Positions 33,849 through 42,949 of a DNA stretch of 64,000 nucleotides are shown piece by piece. Where the stretch lies: NCBI RefSeq assembly GCF_905397375.1, contig NZ_CAJPVG010000008.1, positions 62,001-126,000 on the forward strand, read 5' to 3'. The notes under the pieces are model-generated. The model did not search any database. It worked only from the letters and a program-made list of their open reading frames with translations, and had not been told where the DNA came from. The stretch's first letter is position 1. Every line of letters begins with the position of its first letter. The translations under genes were made by a program, and so were the position numbers. The DNA comes from Ralstonia mannitolilytica (GTDB lineage: Bacteria > Pseudomonadota > Gammaproteobacteria > Burkholderiales > Burkholderiaceae).

Positions 33849-34807
33849 GGCTGCGCTCCGTAGTTGTCGGACGAGCGCTTCATCATGTGGATGAACACGT
33901 CTTCGAGCCCCGTGCCGATGGGCTCGGCGCGCACGCCCGATGTCTCGGCGAGACGGCGCAGCGTGGCTTCCAGCGCCTGCGCATCCGCGCCAGTCACGTG
34001 CAGCACGGAACCGAACGCGACGGTCTGGTCCACGCCCGGCTGCCCTTCGAGCTTGCGGCCGAGCTCCACCAGATTGCCGCCCGAAACAGACCACGTCGAC
34101 AGGCGCTGGCTGGCGATCACCTCGTCCGCCGTGCCTTGCGCTAGCAGTTCGCCGTACGCGATGTAGGCGAGCTTGTGGCAGCGTTCGGCTTCGTCCATGT
34201 AGTGCGTGCTGACGAGCACCGAGATGCCTTCCGCTGCGAGCCGGTGCAGCTCTTCCCAGAAGTCGCGCCGTGCTTTCGGGTCGACGCCGGCGGTCGGTTC
34301 ATCGAGCAGCAGCAACTCAGGCTTGTGGAGCATGCACGCGGCCAGCGCCAGGCGTTGCTTCCAGCCGCCCGACAGCGAGCCCGCCAGTTGCCTGGCACGC
34401 GAAGCCAGCCCAAGATGCTCCAGGGCGTGGTCCACCACCTCGCGCCGATTGGGCATCTCGTACAGGCGCGCCACGAAATCCAGGTTCTCGCGGATGGAAA
34501 GATCATCCCAATACGAGAACCGCTGCGTCATGTAGCCCACGCGGCGCTTGATCTGGGGCGACTCCTTGAGGATGTCGTAACCGAGGCACGTGCCGCTGCC
34601 GCTGTCGGGCGTGAGCAGCCCGCACATCATCCGGATCGACGTGGTCTTGCCGCTGCCGTTGGGCCCGAGAAAGCCGAAGATCTCGCCGCGCGCGACCCGC
34701 ATGGAGAGGTCCTTGACGACGTGCTTGTCGCCAAAGTGCTTGTTCAGGCCGTGCACGTCGATGGCGTAGTCGCCATTGCCGCCGTTGTGCCGATGCGAGG
34801 CGTTCAT
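33845..34807 (-). CDS. ABC exporter ATPase
   Basis: 320 residues from the ATG at 34807, overlapping the HlyD-like stop (ATGA). Walker A GPNGSGKTTS, signature LSGGWKQRLALA, Walker B LLLLDEPTAGVDP and the H-loop STHYMDEAERC are all present. The C-terminal 80 residues form the usual domain of drug-exporter ATPases. It energises the ABC-2 permease encoded next. Only one nucleotide-binding domain is present, unlike the double-domain YbhF. Confidence 0.94.
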   Translation of the reverse strand: MNASHRHNGGNGDYAIDVHGLNKHFGDKHVVKDLSMRVARGEIFGFLGPNGSGKTTSIRMMCGLLTPDSGSGTCLGYDILKESPQIKRRVGYMTQRFSYWDDLSIRENLDFVARLYEMPNRREVVDHALEHLGLASRARQLAGSLSGGWKQRLALAACMLHKPELLLLDEPTAGVDPKARRDFWEELHRLAAEGISVLVSTHYMDEAERCHKLAYIAYGELLAQGTADEVIASQRLSTWSVSGGNLVELGRKLEGQPGVDQTVAFGSVLHVTGADAQALEATLRRLAETSGVRAEPIGTGLEDVFIHMMKRSSDNYGAQP

Positions 34808-35769
34808 GGCAGCGTCACCTCCACCGGCTGGCCCGGGCGCAGCCTCGGGCCGTCGGCGGCGGCAGGGCGCGCTTCGACCATGAAGACGAGCTTGTCGCGC
34901 GTGGTGTTGCTGTAGATGACGGGCGGTGTGTACTCGGCCTCGTTGGCGACGTAGGTGACGGTGGCGTTGATGTCGGCCGCGCAGCCGTCGCAGTGGATGC
35001 GTGCGGCCTGCCCCGGCTTGAGCGCGCCCATCACGCCTTGTGGCACGAAGAAGCGTACCTTCACGTTGGCCGGCGGCAGCATGCGCACGACCGGGCTGCC
35101 CGCGCCGACCCATTCGCCCTCGCGATACAGCGTGTCGAACACCAGGCCGCCCTGCATGGCCTTCTGCGCCTTCTGATCGAGCCGCCATTGCGCTTGCGCC
35201 ACCGCCGCGCGCGCGGCTTCCACCTGCGCCGACTGCGCGCGGATCTGGTCCTGGCGCGCCGGCAACTGGGCAATGCGCAAGTGGTTGGTCAACTCGCGCA
35301 CACGCTGCGCATTCGCCTGCGCGGTGGATCGGCTGCTGTCGAGCTGCGCCTGCGCGATGCCGCCCGCACGAAACTGCGCCTCATCGCGCGCGAGCTGCGT
35401 GGACGAGAGCTTGTCTGCCGCCACGGCCTGCGCCAGCTGCGCGCGCACGGCGTCCACTTCCGGCACGCGCTTGCCGACATTCAGGTCGGCGAGCTGCGCT
35501 TGCGCGGCCTGCAGCTGCGCCTGCGCTTGCTGGCGGGCCGCGGCTTCGTCGACGGATTCCAGCACGAACAGCGGTGCACCGGCGTCGACGGTCTGCCCAC
35601 GCTGCACGCCCAGATGCTCGAGTCGGCCGCCCACCGGCGACGCGACGTAGACGAACTCGCCTTCCACGTAGCCCTGATACGTGTGGTCGTCCTGCTTGGC
35701 GCAACCGGTCAATGCCACCGCTGCCGCCGCCAACCACCCTGCCCTGCCGATGTACGACCCCTGCCGCAT
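34804..35769 (-). CDS. HlyD-family membrane fusion lipoprotein (YbhG-like)
   Basis: 321 residues from the ATG at 35769, preceded by ggaggg. The lipobox VALTGCAK predicts a lipid-anchored periplasmic adaptor. A biotinyl-lipoyl domain (EGEFVYVASPVGGRLEHLGVQRGQTVDAGAPLFVLE) brackets a long Ala/Gln-rich coiled coil (about residues 75-190: AAARQQAQAQLQAAQAQLADL). It links the inner-membrane ABC permease to the NodT-like outer-membrane channel. Confidence 0.93.
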   Translation of the reverse strand: MRQGSYIGRAGWLAAAAVALTGCAKQDDHTYQGYVEGEFVYVASPVGGRLEHLGVQRGQTVDAGAPLFVLESVDEAAARQQAQAQLQAAQAQLADLNVGKRVPEVDAVRAQLAQAVAADKLSSTQLARDEAQFRAGGIAQAQLDSSRSTAQANAQRVRELTNHLRIAQLPARQDQIRAQSAQVEAARAAVAQAQWRLDQKAQKAMQGGLVFDTLYREGEWVGAGSPVVRMLPPANVKVRFFVPQGVMGALKPGQAARIHCDGCAADINATVTYVANEAEYTPPVIYSNTTRDKLVFMVEARPAAADGPRLRPGQPVEVTLP

Positions 35770-35825
35770 GCCGCCCTCCGCCGGATTCGTTCGATGCGTT
35801 TGAACTGCCTGAGCTGCCGTACCGC

Positions 35826-36551
35826 CTAGCTGCGCGGCCTTGTCTTGCGTTTGGTCCTCTTGCCCACGTCGTCCGGCGCGCCGCCGACCGCCCCGATGCC
35901 GTGCAGCAGCAGCGCTGCCACGTGTTGGCCGATGTCCTCGTCGGTCACGCGATCGGCCAGCGGCAGGCGGCTCCACAGCGTGCGCGTCGCGAAGGGCAGC
36001 ATCGCCAGGCCAATGAGCGACACCATCACCAGCGGCGGCTGCAGCGCCGGGTTCACCGCACCGGCCGCCTGCGCGCGGGCAATGCGATCAACCAGCAAGG
36101 TCGCGCGCTCCAGTGCGATGCGTGCGAACACCCGTTCGCGCAGCTGGCCGCCTTCGCTCGCGATCTCGCGGATCCACAGCGTCGGAAACCACGGCGTGGC
36201 CGCCGCCACCGCAACCATGCGCCGCGCAACGCCGGCCACGGTCTGCGCGAGATCCGCCTGGCCGGTGTCGCTGGCCAGGATCGCCAAGGCCGGGCCCGTC
36301 ACCTCGTCGATGAGCGGACGGATGCGCGCCTCGACCACCGCGTCGAGCAACTGGTCGCGCGTCTTGAAGTGGTAATGCACCATGGGCGCCGTCACCCCGG
36401 CTTCACGCGCGATTGCGGCAAGCGTGGTGGGGCCCACGCCATCCTGCGCAAACAGCGCGACGGCGATATCGAGCAAGCGGTCACGCAGGTCATCCTGGGA
36501 CGGCCCCCTGGGCCGGCCTGGGCCGCGCGGAGAAGGTGTGCGCGTCGTCAT
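35826..36551 (-). CDS. TetR family regulator (CecR-like) of the exporter operon
   Basis: 241 residues. The N-terminal HTH (LLDIAVALFAQDGVGPTTLAAIAREAGVTAPMVHYHFKTRDQLLDAVV) is of the TetR type, and the C-terminal region resembles the CecR/YbiH group that in E. coli controls ybhGFSR. It is the first gene of the exporter operon, 56 bp before the HlyD-like gene, so autoregulation of the whole operon is likely. The tail is Lys/Arg-rich (DDVGKRTKRKTRPRS). No Shine-Dalgarno precedes the ATG, and the -10 lies only seven bases away. Confidence 0.92.
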   Translation of the reverse strand: MTTRTPSPRGPGRPRGPSQDDLRDRLLDIAVALFAQDGVGPTTLAAIAREAGVTAPMVHYHFKTRDQLLDAVVEARIRPLIDEVTGPALAILASDTGQADLAQTVAGVARRMVAVAAATPWFPTLWIREIASEGGQLRERVFARIALERATLLVDRIARAQAAGAVNPALQPPLVMVSLIGLAMLPFATRTLWSRLPLADRVTDEDIGQHVAALLLHGIGAVGGAPDDVGKRTKRKTRPRS

Positions 36552-36586
36552 GGCGTGAATATTAATCTGTCAATTAATTTATGCAA
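36552..36586 (-). promoter_or_regulatory. Promoter/operator of the tetR-exporter operon
   Basis: On the minus strand, TTGCAT (36581-36586), 16 bp, then TAATAT (36559-36564). The last promoter base is seven bases from the ATG, so transcription would start at or next to the A of the start codon (leaderless). ATTAAT occurs twice, at 36561-36566 and 36573-36578, separated by six bases. This AT-rich patch overlaps the promoter and is a candidate TetR operator. Confidence 0.6.
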
Positions 36587-36671
36587 GGCGCGGCAGCGTC
36601 GCTTGCGGATCGCCCGGTCGCGGCGCATGCTGAACGGGATGCCGTGCTCGCTCGACTCTCCTGCCCCTGCC

Positions 36672-38180
36672 ATGCCGACCTCCGCCCGCGCCTTGTTGCA
36701 ACGCCTGCATCTCGATAGCCTCATCGACAGCACCGGGCCGCTGCAGGCGCGTTCGCCCATCGACGGTGCGGTGCTCGCGGGCGTGCCGGCCATGACGGCG
36801 GACGACGCCGATCGCATCGTCGCGCAGGCGCACTCCGCATTTCAGGCGTGGCGCACCGTGCCCGCACCGCGCCGCGGCGAACTCGTGCGCCTGCTGGGGG
36901 AGGAACTGCGCACGCACAAGGAAGACCTCGGCGCGCTCGTCACGCTGGAGGCCGGCAAGATCACACAGGAAGGCCTGGGTGAGGTGCAGGAGATGATCGA
37001 CATCTGCGATTTTGCCGTGGGGCTGTCGCGCCAGCTGTACGGGCTGACCATCGCGAGTGAGCGGCCCGCGCATCGCATGATGGAGACGTGGCACCCGCTA
37101 GGCCCGTGCCTCGTCATCACGGCATTCAACTTCCCGGTGGCGGTGTGGTCATGGAATGCGGCGCTGGCCCTGGTGTGCGGCGACCCGGTCATCTGGAAAC
37201 CATCAGAGAAGACGCCGCTGACGGCGCTGGCCGTTGAGCGCCTGTTCCTGCGCGCCTGCCAGCGCTTTGGCGAAGCGCCGCCGCACCTCGCGCAAGTCGC
37301 GATCGGTGAACGCGGCCTGGGCGAAGCGCTCGCGCATCACGCCGGCATTCCGCTCATCTCGGCCACAGGCAGCACGGGGATGGGGCGGGCGGTGGCGCAA
37401 GCCGCGGCACCGCGCTTTGCGCGCACGATTCTCGAGCTCGGCGGCAACAACGCGGCCATCGTCTGCGCCAGCGCCGACCTGCCGCTGGCCGAACGCGCCA
37501 TCGCTTTCGCAGCGATGGGCACGGCGGGGCAGCGTTGTACGTCGCTGCGGCGGCTGTTCGTGCATCGGTCGGTGTACGACACGCTCGTGCCGCGGCTCGT
37601 GACGCTGTACGAACGCGTGCGCGTGGGCGATCCGCGCGACGCCGATACGCTGGTCGGCCCGCTCATCGACGCGCAGGCGCATGCGCGCATGCAGGCCGCC
37701 TTGGCACGCGCCCGCGCCGAAGGCGGCACCGTGCATGGCGGAGACCGCGTGGATTGTGCGTTCGGCAGCGAGGCGTACTACGTGCGCCCCGCCCTCGTCG
37801 AAATGCCGGCGCAGCGTGGCGTGGTGTGCGAGGAGACCTTCGCACCCATCCTCTACGCCATGCCGTTCGACACGCTGGACGAGGCCATCGCACTGAACAA
37901 CGCCGTGCCGCACGGCCTGTCGTCGAGCATCTTCACGCTCGACATGCGCGAGGCCGAGCGTTTCATCTCGGCCACCGGCAGCGACTGCGGCATCGCCAAC
38001 GTCAACATCGGCCCGAGCGGCGCGGAAATCGGCGGCGCGTTCGGCGGCGAGAAGGACACCGGCGGCGGCCGCGAAGCCGGATCCGACGCGTGGAAAGCCT
38101 ACATGCGCCGCGCCACCAACACCGTCAACTACGGCACGGCGCTGCCGCTCGCGCAGGGCATCCGGTTCGACGTCGATTAG
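36672..38180 (+). CDS. Aldehyde dehydrogenase, ALDH7 (antiquitin-like) type
   Basis: 502 residues from the ATG at 36672; in-frame ATGs at 36627 and 36639 could extend it. Catalytic Cys289 is in FAAMGTAGQRCTSLRR and the general-base Glu255 in LELGGNN. The cofactor region is ITAFNFPVAVWSWNAALALVCGDPVIWKPSEKTP. GTAGQRCTSLRRLFVH is characteristic of ALDH7, whose bacterial members oxidise 2-aminoadipate semialdehyde/piperideine-6-carboxylate. Its position beside LysR, rocD and arginase suggests use in basic amino acid breakdown. Confidence 0.9.
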   Translation: MPTSARALLQRLHLDSLIDSTGPLQARSPIDGAVLAGVPAMTADDADRIVAQAHSAFQAWRTVPAPRRGELVRLLGEELRTHKEDLGALVTLEAGKITQEGLGEVQEMIDICDFAVGLSRQLYGLTIASERPAHRMMETWHPLGPCLVITAFNFPVAVWSWNAALALVCGDPVIWKPSEKTPLTALAVERLFLRACQRFGEAPPHLAQVAIGERGLGEALAHHAGIPLISATGSTGMGRAVAQAAAPRFARTILELGGNNAAIVCASADLPLAERAIAFAAMGTAGQRCTSLRRLFVHRSVYDTLVPRLVTLYERVRVGDPRDADTLVGPLIDAQAHARMQAALARARAEGGTVHGGDRVDCAFGSEAYYVRPALVEMPAQRGVVCEETFAPILYAMPFDTLDEAIALNNAVPHGLSSSIFTLDMREAERFISATGSDCGIANVNIGPSGAEIGGAFGGEKDTGGGREAGSDAWKAYMRRATNTVNYGTALPLAQGIRFDVD

Positions 38181-38203
38181 GAACAGGCCCCACGCCGCAC
38201 GCC

Positions 38204-39130
38204 CTACGCCGGGGTGGCCCCCGCATCCAGCTGCGCCAGCCGCACCAGCAGCCGATCCTGCGCCTCGCTCGGGAAGCTGGACGTCCGGCGCACGGCGAAC
38301 ACAGTGTTGAGGCAGCGCCGCGCGACGATGGGCCGCACCACACGCAAGCGCCCGCGCTCGACCGCATCGCGAATGCCGTGCAGCGGCAGCACCGACCACC
38401 CCACGCCGGCCTCCACCAGCGTGCTCACCTCTTCCAGGTCCGACACGTGATGCGCGCTGACGGTGGTCTCGGGCAGGCGCCGGAACAGCGCCTTGAACCA
38501 CAGGCCGTACACGGCATCGGACTCGTCGTACGTCACGAACGGCAGCGCCGCGCAGTCGGCCAGGGTGCGCGGAGCGCCGTGCTCGCGTAACGCGCGGGCG
38601 CTGCACGCGAGCACGAATTCCTCGGTGTACACGGCGTGGTGCTGGAACAGCCGCGAGGTGCGCGGCGTGTAGACGAAGCCGAGATCGGCGCGGCCGGATT
38701 CCACGTGAGCGAACACCTCGTCGTCGCTGCCGAAGGTGAGCTCGAGGCGCACGTCGTCGAGCAACGGCGCGTCGGATTCGGGCGACGGCGTGACCAGTGC
38801 GGGCATCAGCACGTAGCGGCCGAAGCTGGAGCCGCTCGCCAGCTTGAGCGAAACGCGCTCGACCTCGCCGCTGTGCAACGCAGCGCGCAGCTCGTCCAAG
38901 CCCGCAAAGGCATCGCGGCACCAGGCGCGCACCGAGGTGCCCGCACGCGTGAGCACCAGCTTGCGCCCCGAGCGCTCGAACAGCGGCACGCCCAGCCACT
39001 GCTCCAACTGCCGCATCTGGTACGACAGCGCAGGCTGCGACACGGCCAGGCGATCGGCTGCGCGCACGAAGCTGCCCTCGTTGGCAACCGTCAGGAAGCT
39101 ATGCAGATAGCGCAAGGGCGAATGCGACAT
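38204..39130 (-). CDS. LysR family regulator, divergent from rocD
   Basis: 308 residues from the ATG at 39130. The HTH PLRYLHSFLTVANEGSFVRAADRLAVSQPALSYQMRQLEQWLGVPLFERSGRKLVLTRAG is typical. The effector domain follows from about residue 95. Its stop is 24 bp from the ALDH stop (convergent), and it is divergent from rocD-arginase, so it probably responds to arginine, ornithine or a related compound. The 106-118 bp shared upstream region holds GATCCA/TGGATC (39150-39155 with 39165-39170), a candidate binding site. Confidence 0.93.
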   Translation of the reverse strand: MSHSPLRYLHSFLTVANEGSFVRAADRLAVSQPALSYQMRQLEQWLGVPLFERSGRKLVLTRAGTSVRAWCRDAFAGLDELRAALHSGEVERVSLKLASGSSFGRYVLMPALVTPSPESDAPLLDDVRLELTFGSDDEVFAHVESGRADLGFVYTPRTSRLFQHHAVYTEEFVLACSARALREHGAPRTLADCAALPFVTYDESDAVYGLWFKALFRRLPETTVSAHHVSDLEEVSTLVEAGVGWSVLPLHGIRDAVERGRLRVVRPIVARRCLNTVFAVRRTSSFPSEAQDRLLVRLAQLDAGATPA

Positions 39131-39248
39131 GAGCGGAGGAATCCTCGTCGATCCATCAAATTTTTGGATCGAAAAACGAAAAACATTCGATTTGATTTCA
39201 AGTCTGTCAGATCGCACAATCCGCCGCAACAACGCGATGGAGGCCATC
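39131..39248. promoter_or_regulatory. Divergent LysR/rocD control region
   Basis: AT-rich for this genome. The inverted repeat GATCCA-N9-TGGATC is centred near 39160 and resembles a LysR-type dyad; nearby TTTGATTTCAAG gives a second weak dyad. The GGAGG at 39239-39243 precedes the rocD ATG at 39249. Confidence 0.5.
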
Positions 39249-40475
39249 ATGACGACCGCAATGCAACATCCGAGCTACGCATTGGAAGACCGTTATGGCG
39301 CACGCAACTACGCGCCCTTGCCCGTCATGCTGGAGCGCGGGGAAGGCGTGTGGCTGTTCGACACCGATGGCCGGCGGTACCTGGACATGATGTCGGCGTA
39401 CTCGGCGGTCAGCTTTGGGCATTCGCACCCCAAGCTCGTGGCCGCGCTGGTGGAGCAGGCCGGCCGCCTGACGCTGACCTCGCGCGCGTTCCACAACACC
39501 GAGCTCGGCCCCTTCCTGGCTGACGTCTGCCGCGTCACGCGCATGGACCGCGCGCTGCCGATGAACACGGGCGCCGAGGCCGTCGAAACCGCCATCAAGG
39601 CCGCCCGCAAATGGGCGCGCGACGTGAAGGGCCTCGCGCCCGATGCGGCCGAGATCATCGTCTTCGACAACAACTTCCACGGCCGCACCACGACGATCGT
39701 CGGGTTCTCCTCGCATGACCAGTACCGCTATGGGTTCGGGCCGTTTGCCGCGGGCTTCCGGCGCATTCCGTTCGGCGATGCCGATGCACTGCGCGCCGCC
39801 GTCGGTCCGAACACGGGCGCCATCCTCATTGAACCGGTTCAGGGCGAAGGCGGCATCGTCGTACCGCCGCCGGGCTACCTGAAGCTTGCGCGCGAACTCG
39901 CCACGCAACACAACGTGCTGCTCGTCTGCGATGAAGTGCAAACCGGCCTGGGCCGCACCGGCGATGTGCTCGCAAGCTGGCACGAAGGCGTCGAGGCGGA
40001 CCTGGTGGTGCTGGGCAAGGCACTCGGCGGCGGCATGGTGCCGGTATCGGCCATTGCCGGCCGGGAGGCGGTCATCGGCGTGTTCCAGCCAGGCGACCAT
40101 GGCTCCACGTTTGGCGGCAACCCGCTGGCGGCGCACATCGGCCGTGCGGCACTCGCTTTGCTGATGGAAGAGCAACTGCCGCAGCGTGCGGCGCGCGTGG
40201 GCGACGCGTTCATCCGCGAATTGAAGGCGCTCATCGGCCACGGCGTGCGGCAGGTGCGCGGACGCGGCCTGATGATCGGCCTGCAGCTTGACGCCGACAT
40301 CGACGCGCACGACTTCGCGTTTGCGCTGGCCGAACGCGGCGTGCTGACCAAGGACACCTACGGCAACGTGGTGCGCCTGACGCCGCCGCTGGTGATCGGC
40401 GAGGCGGAACTCGCGCTGGCGCTGGAGGCGATCCGCGCCACGCTGGCCGGCTGGCCGCGACGCAAGGCAGCTTGA
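39249..40475 (+). CDS. rocD: Ornithine--oxo-acid transaminase
   Basis: 408 residues from the ATG at 39249, which has GGAGG five bases upstream; an ATG at 39237 is also in frame. Class III aminotransferase features: MNTGAEAVETAIKAARKW, NNFHGRTTTIVGFSS, LIEPVQGEGGI, LLVCDEVQTGLGRTG and the PLP lysine 257 in VVLGKALGGGMVPVSA. DRYGARNYAPLPVMLERGEGVWLFDTDGRRYLDMMSAYSAVSFGH is specific to ornithine aminotransferases. It converts ornithine to glutamate semialdehyde and lies 24 bp before arginase. Confidence 0.95.
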   Translation: MTTAMQHPSYALEDRYGARNYAPLPVMLERGEGVWLFDTDGRRYLDMMSAYSAVSFGHSHPKLVAALVEQAGRLTLTSRAFHNTELGPFLADVCRVTRMDRALPMNTGAEAVETAIKAARKWARDVKGLAPDAAEIIVFDNNFHGRTTTIVGFSSHDQYRYGFGPFAAGFRRIPFGDADALRAAVGPNTGAILIEPVQGEGGIVVPPPGYLKLARELATQHNVLLVCDEVQTGLGRTGDVLASWHEGVEADLVVLGKALGGGMVPVSAIAGREAVIGVFQPGDHGSTFGGNPLAAHIGRAALALLMEEQLPQRAARVGDAFIRELKALIGHGVRQVRGRGLMIGLQLDADIDAHDFAFALAERGVLTKDTYGNVVRLTPPLVIGEAELALALEAIRATLAGWPRRKAA

Positions 40476-40499
40476 CCACGAAATACCAAGGGGAGTGAC

Positions 40500-41429
40500 A
40501 TGACCATCATCGACCTGATCGGCGCGGCCATCGGCTGCGGCGCGCAAGACGACGGCTGCAAGCACGGCCCGCGCGCGCTGATCCATGCGGGCGCCCTGGC
40601 GCGGCTGCAGGCGCCTGGCACGCATGCCGACCTGGCCCACGACATCGAGCTGGCCACGTCGGCAGGGCACAACCGTGCAGCGCGGCTCGCGACGCTGCCC
40701 GGCGTGGCGGGCTTCTCGCGCGCGCTGGCCGATGCCACCGCGCACAGCGTGCACGCCGGCCATGTGCCCGTCGTCGTCGGTGGAGACCATTCGTGCGCGA
40801 TCGGCACGTGGTCGGGCGTGGCAAACGCGCTGCGCCCGCAAGGCGCGCTCGGCCTCATCTGGATCGATGCGCACCTCGACAGCCACACGCCGCAGACCAG
40901 CGAATCCGGCGCCATCCACGGCATGCCGCTGGCCGCCCTGCTCGGCCACGGCGCACCGGCCCTCACGCAGATCCGCGACGCCGAGCCCAAGCTGCTGCCG
41001 CAGCACGTCGTGGTCGTCGGCGCACGCAGCTACGAGCCGGCCGAGCGCGCGCTGCTGGGCCAGCTGGGCGTACGCGTCATCGACGCCGCAGAGGTGGCGC
41101 GCACCGGCCTGCGCGCTGTCATGGCCGAAGCGACCCGCGTGGTCACCTCGGGCACCGTCGCCTTCGGCGTCACGCTGGACCTGGACGCCTTCGATCCTGC
41201 CGTTGCACCGGGCGTCGGCACCCCCGAAATGGACGGCCTCACCGCGCACGGCATGACCCAGGCGCTAGCCGCCTGCGCCCGCGACCCCCGCTTTGCCGCA
41301 TTCGAACTCGTGGAGTACAACCCGCGCCACGACAAGGGCGGGATCACCGCGCAGCTTGCGCTGGACCTGCTAGGCAGCGTAGCGGGCGCATTGCACGCCC
41401 AGCGCCGCGAATACGCGACGGCGGCTTGA
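40500..41429 (+). CDS. rocF: Arginase
   Basis: 309 residues, ATG preceded by ggggag. The manganese-binding motifs of ureohydrolases are present: GGDHS (94-98), DAHLDSH (123-129) and DLDAFDP. The final substrate-loop region VEYNPRHDKGG is also typical. It hydrolyses arginine to ornithine and urea, feeding RocD encoded just upstream. Together with the divergent LysR and the ALDH it forms an arginine utilisation module. Confidence 0.96.
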   Translation: MTIIDLIGAAIGCGAQDDGCKHGPRALIHAGALARLQAPGTHADLAHDIELATSAGHNRAARLATLPGVAGFSRALADATAHSVHAGHVPVVVGGDHSCAIGTWSGVANALRPQGALGLIWIDAHLDSHTPQTSESGAIHGMPLAALLGHGAPALTQIRDAEPKLLPQHVVVVGARSYEPAERALLGQLGVRVIDAAEVARTGLRAVMAEATRVVTSGTVAFGVTLDLDAFDPAVAPGVGTPEMDGLTAHGMTQALAACARDPRFAAFELVEYNPRHDKGGITAQLALDLLGSVAGALHAQRREYATAA

Positions 41430-41454
41430 ACCGCTATCAAAAAAGCGCACCGCC

Positions 41455-41700
41455 AACGCGCGCACACAGACGGTGTGGCCGTACCCTGCCCTATGCGGCG
41501 CCTTGAATTTCTGTTGCAAGGAGGAAAAAGGAAGGGAAACTGTCTGAGCGCGGCGAGTTTTTCCCTTCCCCTCCTTGCGACATAAATTCAAGGAGTCTTT
41601 CGCCGCATCGGGCGCGCCTTTCTTTGGTTACTTTCTGTGGCAAGACAAAGAAAGTGACTCAGCCCCGGCAGGGGATGAAACAGAGAACGCACCAACAACA
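41455..41700 (-). repeat. Intergenic structured repeat, copy E5
   Basis: Full copy with its head next to the folB 3' end and its tail toward arginase. Main hairpin 41493-41608: ATGCGGCG/CGCCGCAT, CCTTGAATTT/AAATTCAAGG, GCAAGGAG/CTCCTTGC, GGAAGGGAA/TTCCCTTCC. The loop in element orientation reads ACTCGCCGCGCTCAGACA. The tail ends with a near-palindrome CACACAGACGGTGTG (41463-41477). Confidence 0.85.
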
Positions 41701-41714
41701 ACAAAAACAGCCGC

Positions 41715-42113
41715 TCAGGCCTGGTCCTTGATGCGGAACACCTCCACCCCCACCGACTCACAATCCGGATACACATCCGGCTTCTCCGTCGACACCCGCG
41801 CCGCGAGCACATGCGGATGCTTCAGCATCGCATCGAGCACGTCATCGCACAGCGTCTCCTGCAAGTGGATATGCCCCTGCGCCATGCGCCGCGCCACCGT
41901 CTCGCGCATGAAGTCGTAATCCACCACCTCGTGCAGCTTGTCCTGCGTGGGCGACGAATACTCCAGCGGCACGTACAGCTCGATGTTGATCAGGACGCGC
42001 TGCTCGCCCTTCTTCTCGAATTCATGCACGCCGATGTTGATCTGCACTTCGTAGTTGCGCAGAAACATGCGACGGCAATGCGACAGGCGCGGGTGGGATA
42101 GCAGGGAAAGCAT
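41715..42113 (-). CDS. folB: Dihydroneopterin aldolase
   Basis: 132 residues from the ATG at 42113; an ATG at 42137 overlaps the upstream stop (ATGA) and may also serve. MFLRNYEVQINIGVHEFEKKGEQRVLINIELYVPLE and VVDYDFMRETVARRMAQGHIHLQETLCDDVLDAML match FolB/FolX proteins, and STEKPDVYPDCESVGVEVFRIK closes the fold. It cleaves dihydroneopterin in folate synthesis. Coupling with the pteridine-reductase-like gene upstream supports the pathway. Confidence 0.93.
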   Translation of the reverse strand: MLSLLSHPRLSHCRRMFLRNYEVQINIGVHEFEKKGEQRVLINIELYVPLEYSSPTQDKLHEVVDYDFMRETVARRMAQGHIHLQETLCDDVLDAMLKHPHVLAARVSTEKPDVYPDCESVGVEVFRIKDQA

Positions 42114-42133
42114 GGAAGCGTCCGGGGGAAAGA

Positions 42134-42949
42134 TCATTCGGTGAGGAACATCACGTCGCGGGCGAGCGGCATCAGGTGCTGGCCCCCGTCGACGAACAGG
42201 GTGGTGCCGGTGACGGCGCGCGCGGTGGCCAGGTAGCAAACCGCCTCGGCGATGTCTTCCGGCGTGGACGACTGCCCCAGCGGCGTCATCTGGTGTGCGC
42301 GCGCAAACCCGCCCTGCGACTGATCGCCCGACACCATCGTGATGCCCGGCGCCACGCCCACCACGCGCAGCGTCGGGGCGAGTGCCTGCGCCAGCTGCAT
42401 CGTGGCCGTGGACAGCGCCGCCTTCGACAGCGTGTACGAGAGGAAATCGGGGTTCAGGTTGTCGAGCTTCTGATCCAGCAGGTTGATGACCACGCCGCGC
42501 AGGGCATGGCTGTCCGGCTGCGCGGCCACCAGCGCTCGATGCAGCTCGCGCGAGAGCAGCAGCGGCGCCGCCACGTTCGTGCGCATGTGGGTGTCGAGCG
42601 ACGCGTAGCTGAAGCTCGTCGCCACGTCGTACTGGAACAGCGAGGCGTTGTTCACCAGGCACGTGGGCGTACCGAGCGCAGCGATGCAGTCGGTGATGAG
42701 GCGGCCGGCGGCGGCTTCGTCCGACAGGTCGGCCTGGAGCACGGCGGCGCGCCGGCCCATGGCGACGATCTCGGCGGCCACGGCGTCGGCCTCGGCGCGC
42801 GAGCGGTGGCAGTGCACGGCCACATCCCAGCCGTTGCGGGCCAGGGCCAGGGCGATCACGCGGCCCACTCGGCGCGCAGCGCCCGTGACCAGGGCGATGC
42901 GACGCTGTGTGGTGGATTCGGCGTTCGGTTGAGTCGGCGTCTGCGCCAT
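42134..42949 (-). CDS. SDR family pteridine/dihydrofolate reductase-like protein (FolM-like)
   Basis: 271 residues. VTGAARRVGRVIALALARNGWDVAVHCHRSRAEADAV has the TGxxxRxG cofactor motif in the RR form typical of pteridine reductases and FolM. NNAS, the catalytic Tyr/Lys pair in FLSYTLSKAAL, and APGITMVSGD follow. It probably reduces dihydromonapterin/dihydropterin using NADPH. Coupling to folB (ATGA overlap possible) supports a folate or pterin role. The start is only 16 bp from the divergent midA gene. Confidence 0.9.
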   Translation of the reverse strand: MAQTPTQPNAESTTQRRIALVTGAARRVGRVIALALARNGWDVAVHCHRSRAEADAVAAEIVAMGRRAAVLQADLSDEAAAGRLITDCIAALGTPTCLVNNASLFQYDVATSFSYASLDTHMRTNVAAPLLLSRELHRALVAAQPDSHALRGVVINLLDQKLDNLNPDFLSYTLSKAALSTATMQLAQALAPTLRVVGVAPGITMVSGDQSQGGFARAHQMTPLGQSSTPEDIAEAVCYLATARAVTGTTLFVDGGQHLMPLARDVMFLTE

